From assembly GCA_963732865.1 (NCBI GenBank), contig CAVTBC010000004.1:930001-994000 (forward strand): a DNA stretch of 64,000 nt, in the 5' to 3' direction. Origin of the DNA: JADLGL01 sp963732865 (GTDB taxonomy: Bacteria; Pseudomonadota; Alphaproteobacteria; Rhizobiales; Kaistiaceae). Under the pieces are notes generated by a model. That model saw nothing but the letters and a program-made list of their open reading frames with translations, made no database searches and had not been told where the DNA came from. The position numbers were made by a program, and so were the translations under genes. Position 1 is the stretch's first letter; every line of letters starts with the position of its first letter. This document shows, piece by piece, positions 58,403 through 64,000 of this stretch.

Positions 58403-60841
58403 ATGGGCTTTGCTGGGCGTTGGGTTCGCAAGGGTGCGCTGGTCATCCTTGCCGTCATCTGGGCCACTGCCGCGACAGCGCAGGAGCCGGACGGCACGCG
58501 CGTCGCGCTGGTCATCGGCAATGGCGCCTATCAGTCCGTTCCGGCTCTCGCCAATCCCCCCAATGACGCCCAGGCGGTTGCCGATGCGTTTGGCCGGGTC
58601 GGCTTCGACGTCACCCTGGTACTCGACGGCGATCAGGAGACGATGCGCCATGCGCTGCAGGATTTCGAGCTGAAGGCAGCGGTCGCCGACGTCGCCGTCG
58701 TCTATTATGCCGGGCATGGCATCGAGGTCGACGGCGTCGACTACCTCATTCCGATCGATGCCGAACTCAGTCGCGACACCCATGTCTTCGACGAGGCGAT
58801 CCCGCTGGACCGGGTGATGGTTTCGGTCGAGCAGGCGCACGCGCTCCGCCTCATCATCCTTGACGCCTGCCGTGACAATCCGTTTGCCGCCCGCATGCAG
58901 CGGACGAGCGCCGCGCGGTCGGTGGGCCGCGGCCTGGCGCGCGTCGAGGCCGGCTCGACGCTGGTGGTGTTTGCCGCCGATGCTGGGCAAGTCGCCGCCG
59001 ACGGCGACGGGGACCACAGTCCGTTCACCACGGCCTTCCTGGCCCATGTCGAGACGCCGGGCCTCGAAATCGATTCCGTGCTTCGCCTCGTGCGCGACGA
59101 TGTGGTGACGGCGACCAATGGGGCGCAGCAGCCAGTGTGGAACGCGTCGCTGGGCCGCGAGGCGATCTACTTCGTGCCGGCGGCGCCAACGCCGCAGCCA
59201 ACCGCCACCGAGGCGACCGATCAGAACGACATTCGCGCCGATTATCAGGCGGCGCAGGCGATCGACACGATTGAGGCCTGGGCGGCGTTTCTGCGCTATC
59301 ACACGACGGGCCTTTATGCCGATCTCGCGCGCGCCGCGCTGAACAAGCTGCAGGGCCTGGCGGAGGAGGCGGCAGCTTCGGCCGCGCCGGCCGAAGCCGC
59401 GCCGGTTGTGGCGGATCTCCCGGTGTTCGTTTCATCCGATGCCGGCGGTGCGCCGCCGGAAGCGGCGATGCCGGCGCCGGCACCCGCGGCGGCTGAGGTT
59501 GCGGCGCCTGACGATGCGGTGGCCGCCGCTGAACCCGCACCAGCTCCTGGGGCTTTGGACGAGGCTAGCGCGGCGTGCGACCGCTATGCCGCCTATCGCT
59601 ACGATCTCGATCGGCCCCAATCGGTCGAACCGGTGAGAGACGCTACTCTGCAGCACAATACGCGGCCGGCGCTCGACGCCTGCCGCACTGCGGTCGAAGC
59701 GCATCCGGACGACCGGCGGATGCTCTTCCAGCTGGCGCGCGTGGCGTTCCTCGCCAACCGCACGGACGAGGCCTACCAATCGGCGACCGATGCGGCGGCG
59801 ATGGGAAGCGCGGCGGCGATGGTTTTGGTCGGCATTCACTACGAATACGGAGTTGCCGTCACTCAGAGCTATGCTGACGCGGAGGCGTGGTACCGGCGCG
59901 CCGCCGATGCGGGCAGCAGCGACGGAATGCTCTATCTCGGCTACCTCTACGATCAGGGCAACGGCGTGCCGCTCGATCTCGACGAGGCGGGGCGCTGGTT
60001 CGCCATGGCGGCGGACGCCGGCAATGCAGGCGCCATCTCGGCGCTCGCCAATCGCCTGGAGAATGGGCGCGGCGTCGCGATGGATCTCGTCGCAGCGCGC
60101 GCCATGTATCAGCGCGCCGCCGAGGCCGGCGACGGCTTCGCCATGGATTCGCTGGCTGCGATGTATGAATTCGGCGATGGCGGGCCGGTCGACTATGCCC
60201 AGGCGCGCTATTGGTACGAGGCGGCGGCGAACAACGGCGTCGGCGTCGCGATGGCCAGCCTCGGCTATTTCTACGAGCTTGGGCTTGGCGTCGATGCCGA
60301 CCTCGATCTGGCGCGGCAGTGGTATCAGCGCGGCGCCGGCGAGGGCGACTATGTGTCGATGTACGCGCTCGGCCGGATCTATGAAAACGGGGTTGGCGTC
60401 GCGCGCGATTACGAGGAGGCGGCGCGCTGGTATTCGCAATCGGCGCTGAGCAATCAGATGCCCTATGCGCTGGTCCGGCTCGGCGTTCTCTTCGATCAGG
60501 GGCTCGGCGTGACGCAGAACTCCTCGACGGCGCGGAACCTTTGGGAGCAGGCGGCCGCAGCCGGTGAGCCCGACGCGCTGACGGAGCTCGGCTATCTGTA
60601 TGAGTTCGGGCGCGGCGTGCCGCGCAGTCTCGACACGGCCGCGCAATATTACGTTGAAGCCTTGGCGCAGGGCAGTCCGCTGGCGCTCGACGAATTCCTC
60701 AATCACGCCGACGAATATCCGATCGAAATTCTGACGGCGGTCGAGGCCTATCTCGTCAGCAGTGGGTTGATGACCGGCAAGGCGGACGGCATCTTCGACG
60801 GCGCCACCAGGCAGGCGCTGGCCCAGCTCGGGCCCGCCTGA
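58403..60841 (+). CDS. exported caspase-like protein with Sel1 repeats
   Basis: 812 residues from the ATG at 58403. Signal peptide to about TAQE (27); p20 caspase domain with the catalytic pair His105 (YYAGHGIEV) and Cys156 (ILDACRDNPF); Ala/Pro linker about residues 310-390; then at least eight Sel1 repeats (A-x-x-WY-x-x-AA-x-G pattern) from about 440 to 770; and a C-terminal LMTGKADGIFDGATRQALAQLG piece like a peptidoglycan-binding repeat. Likely a periplasmic protease or scaffold. It is 104 bases after the SIMPL gene. Confidence 0.88.
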   Translation: MGFAGRWVRKGALVILAVIWATAATAQEPDGTRVALVIGNGAYQSVPALANPPNDAQAVADAFGRVGFDVTLVLDGDQETMRHALQDFELKAAVADVAVVYYAGHGIEVDGVDYLIPIDAELSRDTHVFDEAIPLDRVMVSVEQAHALRLIILDACRDNPFAARMQRTSAARSVGRGLARVEAGSTLVVFAADAGQVAADGDGDHSPFTTAFLAHVETPGLEIDSVLRLVRDDVVTATNGAQQPVWNASLGREAIYFVPAAPTPQPTATEATDQNDIRADYQAAQAIDTIEAWAAFLRYHTTGLYADLARAALNKLQGLAEEAAASAAPAEAAPVVADLPVFVSSDAGGAPPEAAMPAPAPAAAEVAAPDDAVAAAEPAPAPGALDEASAACDRYAAYRYDLDRPQSVEPVRDATLQHNTRPALDACRTAVEAHPDDRRMLFQLARVAFLANRTDEAYQSATDAAAMGSAAAMVLVGIHYEYGVAVTQSYADAEAWYRRAADAGSSDGMLYLGYLYDQGNGVPLDLDEAGRWFAMAADAGNAGAISALANRLENGRGVAMDLVAARAMYQRAAEAGDGFAMDSLAAMYEFGDGGPVDYAQARYWYEAAANNGVGVAMASLGYFYELGLGVDADLDLARQWYQRGAGEGDYVSMYALGRIYENGVGVARDYEEAARWYSQSALSNQMPYALVRLGVLFDQGLGVTQNSSTARNLWEQAAAAGEPDALTELGYLYEFGRGVPRSLDTAAQYYVEALAQGSPLALDEFLNHADEYPIEILTAVEAYLVSSGLMTGKADGIFDGATRQALAQLGPA

Positions 60842-60917
60842 GCGCGCCCGCATTTTTCTGTCGCTGCCGCCGGGCAATGTCCGCGGCAATTGGAACGATC
60901 AAGAAACGGGGAGAGTC

Positions 60918-61460
60918 ATGAAACGGAAACGCACCGGACTGATCGCAGCAACCCTATTTGCCGTCCTGCTCGGCGGCGTGGCGTGGGCGCAGAACGCCGA
61001 TGTTGCCGGCGCCGCCGACCATCCCGATTTCCCGCGCTATGACGGCGCGGTGATCCGCGGCTATGCCGAGGCCGAATTTGCCGGCTATCGGCTGCTGACC
61101 GGACCGGGCGGCGAGGACGCGCCATACAAGATGCTGCAGGGGCGCGTCTACAAGATCGCCTATGGCATGCCCGCCGACGCCTCGATCGAATCGGTGACGC
61201 GGCATTATGAGGACGTCACCCGCGACGCCTATGATCTTGTCTTCGCCTGCGAGACGGATGATTGCGGCGGCCTCGATTTCGCCTATGCGGTCGATCTTCT
61301 GCCGCTGCCGGCGATGCAGTTCGACCCGGCCAACTATCGCTATGTCGTGCTGCGCCACGCGGGCGGCCCGGGCGATCCGCAGGTGCTCGTGACGCTGTTC
61401 ATCAGCTCCTATAGTGGCCGCGTCTATACCGAGGTGAACGTCGTCGAGGTGGGCAACTAG
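60918..61460 (+). CDS. DUF4892-like exported protein
   Basis: 180 residues. Signal peptide to about AWAQN (26). DHPDFPRYDGAVIRGYAEAEFAGYRLL, then LQGRVYKIAYGMPADASIESVTRHYEDVTRDAYDLVFACETDDCGG: the DUF4892 pattern, often found fused to OmpA domains but alone here. The CETDDC pair may form a disulfide. Follows the caspase-Sel1 gene on the same strand by 76 bases. Confidence 0.75.
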   Translation: MKRKRTGLIAATLFAVLLGGVAWAQNADVAGAADHPDFPRYDGAVIRGYAEAEFAGYRLLTGPGGEDAPYKMLQGRVYKIAYGMPADASIESVTRHYEDVTRDAYDLVFACETDDCGGLDFAYAVDLLPLPAMQFDPANYRYVVLRHAGGPGDPQVLVTLFISSYSGRVYTEVNVVEVGN

Positions 61461-61477
61461 CCAGCCCGCCGCGCTTG

Positions 61478-61501
61478 ACATGCAACCAGATTGTTGCATG
61501 T
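61478..61501 (+). promoter_or_regulatory. palindromic operator at the ArsR-VOC promoter
   Basis: ACATGCAAC (61478-61486), six bases, GTTGCATGT (61493-61501): 9-bp perfect arms. A TTGACA at 61475-61480 overlaps its left end and is a good -35 hexamer, so a protein bound here would block transcription of the regulator gene that starts at 61524. Confidence 0.65.
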
Positions 61502-61523
61502 TGGGCGGCGGAAGGTTGAAGCT

Positions 61524-61811
61524 GTGCAGCAGGCGGATGCGGTCTTCAAAGCGCTGTCAGACGCGACGCGGCGGCTCATCATCGATGAGCTCGGCGCCCG
61601 TGACGGGCAGACGCTGTTCGAGATCTGCGTGCGCCTGATCGAGCATCACCGGCTCGGCATCTCGCGGCAGGCGATCTCCAAGCATCTCGCGGTGCTGGAG
61701 GAGGCCGGCATCGTCGTGACCGAATGGGCCGGCCGCACGAAGCTGCATCGCCTCAATCTGACGCCGATCGCGGATGTGAACCGGCAATGGCTCCACCGCT
61801 ACACCGACTGA
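61524..61811 (+). CDS. ArsR-type winged-helix regulator
   Basis: 95 residues from the GTG at 61524 (GAAGG upstream); longer readings would start inside the palindromic operator. ADAVFKALSDATRRLIIDELG and LGISRQAISKHLAVLEEAGIVVTEWAGRTKLHRLNL are the ArsR helix-turn-helix and wing. No metal Cys pair, so it is of the non-metal subgroup often paired with VOC or SRPBCC enzymes. Very likely autorepressed through the palindrome. Confidence 0.88.
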   Translation: MQQADAVFKALSDATRRLIIDELGARDGQTLFEICVRLIEHHRLGISRQAISKHLAVLEEAGIVVTEWAGRTKLHRLNLTPIADVNRQWLHRYTD

Positions 61812-61825
61812 CGGGAGAAACGCGC

Positions 61826-62212
61826 ATGCGGATCGTGTTGACGTCGATCTTCGTCGACGACCAGGAGAAGGCGCTGAAATTCTATACGGACGTGCTCGGC
61901 TTCACGAAGAAGAACGACGTTCCGCTCGGCGAGCATCGCTGGCTGACGGTCGTCTCGCCCGAGGCGGCGGACGGCGTCGAGCTCGTGCTGGAGCCGGACA
62001 GCCACCCGGCGGTGAAGCCGTTCAAGGCGGCGCTGGTGGAAGACGGCATCCCGATGAATTCATTCGCGGTGGCGGACGTCGCCGCCGAGCATCAGCGCTT
62101 GGTCGCGGCGGGCGTCATCTTCACCCAGCCGCCGACGCCGATGGGCCCCGTCACCACCGCCGTCTTCGACGACACCTGCGGCAACCTCATCCAGATCGCA
62201 CAGATGGGGTAG
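61826..62212 (+). CDS. VOC-family protein (glyoxalase-like)
   Basis: 128 residues from the ATG at 61826, with GGGAGAAA upstream, 14 bases after the ArsR gene. MRIVLTSIFVDDQEKALKFYTDVLGFTKKNDVPLGEHRWLTVVSP and DTCGNLIQIAQM are typical of vicinal oxygen chelate proteins such as glyoxalase or bleomycin-resistance folds. Cotranscribed with its regulator; the substrate is unknown. Confidence 0.9.
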   Translation: MRIVLTSIFVDDQEKALKFYTDVLGFTKKNDVPLGEHRWLTVVSPEAADGVELVLEPDSHPAVKPFKAALVEDGIPMNSFAVADVAAEHQRLVAAGVIFTQPPTPMGPVTTAVFDDTCGNLIQIAQMG

Positions 62213-62506
62213 GGACGGGTGTTTCTGAGGCCCCACTTGAACGCGAACTCATGGCCGAAGGCGCGCCTTCACTTGCCGAGCGGGAGCGAGTGGACGTCGA
62301 TCGCTTCACTTTTTGGTTGCATGATAGCACGCACTACGTGAACCATCGGTAGTCTTAGTTCGATTCGCCTTGGCATCGACGTAGCTCTGGCGCGACATGG
62401 CGAAGCAATTTGCTTTCACGGCTGGATACAATGTCCGCTGAGAAGATCAACTTGAGGAAGCTCTTACAGTTGTTACGCGGATGCGCGGCAGCAGCGTTCG
62501 CTGCTT
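62213..62506. other. start of lower-GC right-hand region
   Basis: About 290 bases with no certain gene. A 33-codon frame at 62251-62352 (MAEGAPSLAERERVDVDRFT ...) and the frame starting MSAEKINLRKLL at 62431 are visible; neither is recognised. GC falls here compared with the preceding genes. Confidence 0.4.
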
Positions 62507-62851
62507 TTGGACGACATTCGAAGCGAACACAGAAAACAAGTCGCCAGCGGCACCGAGGGCGGCGACTTCTACACCCCTTTCTGGGCCGACGTTAAGGCGC
62601 ATGCAGCAGGACAGTTGAATATTGAAGACGCTACCGCCGATCGCATCGCTGCGAATAGACGACGGGAGCGGCTCTATCGCATTTTGACAGAACGATTTCT
62701 GCGTATGTGGAACGAGAAGATGCGATGGCGAAATGAACCTTTTGAATTCGTTCCAACAAGCATCAAGGCGCAACTCGTCATCAAGGAGCTTGGTGCGCTG
62801 ATCAAAATAGAAAACACAGTGGGTGTCAGGATTTGGGATGGATCACAGTAG
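62507..62851 (+). CDS. hypothetical protein in the lower-GC region
   Basis: 114 residues with a TTG start. DDIRSEHRKQVASGTEGGDFYTPFWADVKAHAAG, then RRRERLYRILTERFLRMWNEKMRWRNEPFEFVPTSIKAQLVIKELGALIKIENTVGVRIWDG. Helical, mixed charge, no signal. Upstream in the same frame YADARQQRSLLL continues to a TGA at about 62450, while MSAEKINLRKLL is in another frame just before, so a frameshift within a longer gene is possible. Family not recognised. Confidence 0.5.
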   Translation: MDDIRSEHRKQVASGTEGGDFYTPFWADVKAHAAGQLNIEDATADRIAANRRRERLYRILTERFLRMWNEKMRWRNEPFEFVPTSIKAQLVIKELGALIKIENTVGVRIWDGSQ

Positions 62852-63146
62852 AGTGATGATCCATACTTGACTTGAGACGCCCGCGCTCCCAGATGACGAG
62901 GGGCGCGCTTGGCCTTCTGGGCTCTGACGGAAGCCCTACCTGACTACAATCCAGAGGACTTCCGTTTGGTCGACTTCACAGAGAAGCCTACTTTCGACCA
63001 ACTGAAGTTCGCATGGCTGGCAACGAGCGGAGTGTGTTCCTGGAGAAGTATGGCGCGGTCTGGAGCATGGCGCCAGCTCGGGGATGGTGGTTAGCGCCAC
63101 AAACCGCCAGCATTCACGCCTGCCGACGAATTCACAGTCGCCTCTG
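62852..63146. other. gene fragments between two hypothetical genes
   Basis: Contains a 61-codon frame from the TTG at 62909 (LTEALPDYNPEDFRLVDFTEKPTFDQLKFAWL) that looks protein-like, and an overlapping frame from 63014 (MAGNERSVFLEKYGAVWSMAPARGWW) that also looks protein-like, in a different phase. This suggests a decayed or frameshifted gene. Nothing could be identified. Confidence 0.4.
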
Positions 63147-63446
63147 TTAGAGCTCGGGTCCGTCTCTGCGCTGCCAAACTATCGTATCTTGGGGCAAACC
63201 AAAGGCCTCCGTAATCGCTGATACTTGCTCGGTAAGCTCCCCGAGGTTCTTGATATCCATCGGTAGATTTATGATACTAGTATCGCGCGGGTAGCCGGGG
63301 CGGTGAGTTACAGTGAATCTAAGTCTGTGCAATTTCGCAGCAACGCCCTCAAAGCCATCGAGATTGTCGTAACTATTGGTTATCTTCGACCCTAACCGTT
63401 TTGCCATTTTCGCCAGCGGCACTGAGAGGATTGCTTGCGGTATCAT
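63147..63446 (-). CDS. hypothetical protein (second gene of a coupled pair)
   Basis: 99 residues, MIPQAILSVPLAKMAKRLG ... TDNLD-like middle (NSYDNLDGFEGVAAKLHRLRFTV), ending TIVWQRRDGPEL. No signal or membrane segment. Its ATG overlaps the stop of the frame upstream on the same strand as ATGA, a sign of coupled translation. Low GC. Not recognised; a pair of this size could be a toxin-antitoxin or immunity unit, but no motif supports that. Confidence 0.5.
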   Translation of the reverse strand: MIPQAILSVPLAKMAKRLGSKITNSYDNLDGFEGVAAKLHRLRFTVTHRPGYPRDTSIINLPMDIKNLGELTEQVSAITEAFGLPQDTIVWQRRDGPEL

Positions 63447-63730
63447 AGGAACTTCTCGCAGAAGAGCATCGAGATCTTGAGGCTCTCAAGTTCCCGTCCG
63501 AGCGAAAAGTGCGTTGGATTGACCGATAGTACGCCGCGTTGAATTGCAATGTTACCCCTAGCATATCGCTTTATTACCTTAAACTGTTCGGGTGTTATGT
63601 TTCCTTCGCGCTTAGCCTTGGTAAGCCAACCGATGAACGAGGAATTTGAGGTCTGCTTCCATGCTGATGATTTAAACAGAGCTTTTGCGGTTCCGCTTTT
63701 TGACCAACGTCGGGGTCTGGCAGAAAGACC
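63443..63730 (-). CDS. hypothetical protein or gene remnant without a clear start
   Basis: The minus frame is open for 95 codons from just after a TGA (63731-63733) to the TGA at 63443-63445, and reads convincingly: WSKSGTAKALFKSSAWKQTS, then FIGWLTKAKREGNITPEQFKVIKRYARGN, then FSLGRELESLKISMLFCEKFL. There is no in-frame ATG, GTG or TTG near the beginning, so it may be the end of a longer gene broken upstream. The ATGA overlap with the next gene supports this being a real coding frame. Confidence 0.45.
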   Translation of the reverse strand, partial: GLSARPRRWSKSGTAKALFKSSAWKQTSNSSFIGWLTKAKREGNITPEQFKVIKRYARGNIAIQRGVLSVNPTHFSLGRELESLKISMLFCEKFL

Positions 63731-63821
63731 TCAGGACGACCTCTGCCGAACAGCAACAGTATGAGTCTTTGAAGTAGTCAAGGCTGTCTATTCTCCACCT
63801 CGGCAGGAATCGCAGCGTATT

Positions 63822-64000
63822 CTACACCTTCGATTCGACCAGCAAAACGCCCGGAGTTACATCATAATACCAGCGGGCCTCGTATGGTGTGCCGCTACCC
63901 TTCTGTGGATACACCTCGGACGTGAATTGAATTCCCCGGACTTTGGCGGGAAGTCTGTTCCGATATGCTTGCACTACGAGGGATCGACTTCCCCCGAGGT
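63822..64000 (-). CDS. hypothetical protein, C-terminal end (partial)
   Basis: A minus-strand frame enters from beyond the window and ends at a TAG (63822-63824). The 58 visible residues (SLVVQAYRNRLPAKVRGIQF, then YEARWYYDVTPGVLLVESKV) are protein-like, with no known family recognised. It is upstream of the two coupled frames on the same strand. Confidence 0.45.
   Translation of the reverse strand, partial: LGGSRSLVVQAYRNRLPAKVRGIQFTSEVYPQKGSGTPYEARWYYDVTPGVLLVESKV

Overview
The window looks like chromosomal DNA of a high-GC alphaproteobacterium, most likely of the order Hyphomicrobiales (Rhizobiales). The evidence is gene order: trxB followed by an LsrB/VtlR-type LysR gene; lgt-midA-pgeF divergent from ubiK; MarR-response regulator-histidine kinase divergent from ilvE; a fbcFBC (petABC) cluster; and families such as DUF768, DUF6111 and DUF6665. 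The genus cannot be read from the sequence alone. Gene density is high and neighbours often share stop/start bases (ATGA, TGATG, TTGA, GTGA overlaps).

Layout. 1-8.3 kb: DUF6111 end, CCA-adding enzyme, a sterol-desaturase-like hydroxylase, DUF4336, hemF (minus), the cytochrome bc1 operon, a membrane-anchored hypothetical protein and apt. 8.3-11.2 kb: a GST-like gene, then three tandem minus-strand genes for small secreted proteins that are paralogous to each other and to a fourth gene at 55.7 kb. 11.2-17.4 kb: SRPBCC protein, two GT32-like glycosyltransferases, a CBS protein, ychF, pth, rplY, prs. 17.5-29.8 kb: lgt/midA/DUF5946/pgeF, ubiK, YbjN, proC, a two-component system with MarR, ilvE, a cold-shock gene and an SH3-domain secreted protein. 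29.9-35.8 kb: uvrB with an in-frame palindromic insertion, followed by a small accessory patch in which the 3' end of uvrB recurs twice, separating a DUF7662 gene, a secreted-protein gene and a low-GC OLD-like ATPase/TOPRIM gene. 35.8-45.8 kb: outer-membrane protein, oxidoreductase, a DUF768 gene broken by a stop plus a remnant copy, a second cold-shock gene, modAB without modC, aspartate aminotransferase, a lipoprotein, trxB and lsrB. 45.8-55.2 kb: an EF-G paralogue, corA, a ferredoxin-reductase-like flavoprotein, DUF892, carB, greA. 55.4-62.2 kb: an orphan Flp pilin, the fourth small secreted protein, a polysaccharide deacetylase, tRNA-Ile(CAU), and a run of exported proteins (SIMPL, caspase-Sel1, DUF4892), then an ArsR-type regulator with a clear palindromic operator and its VOC partner. 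62.2-64 kb is a lower-GC region with unfamiliar, partly degenerate genes.

Two things stand out as possibly undescribed. First, a four-member family of small exported proteins sharing a PF-x-x-LP-[IV]-D motif and a Cys-X17/18-Cys pair; two members share a 64-bp upstream block holding a TGTATC-type direct repeat with a 10-bp period. Second, the repeated uvrB 3' ends, which differ from each other only at synonymous positions over the last 11 codons and flank accessory genes, as if the end of uvrB served as an insertion site.
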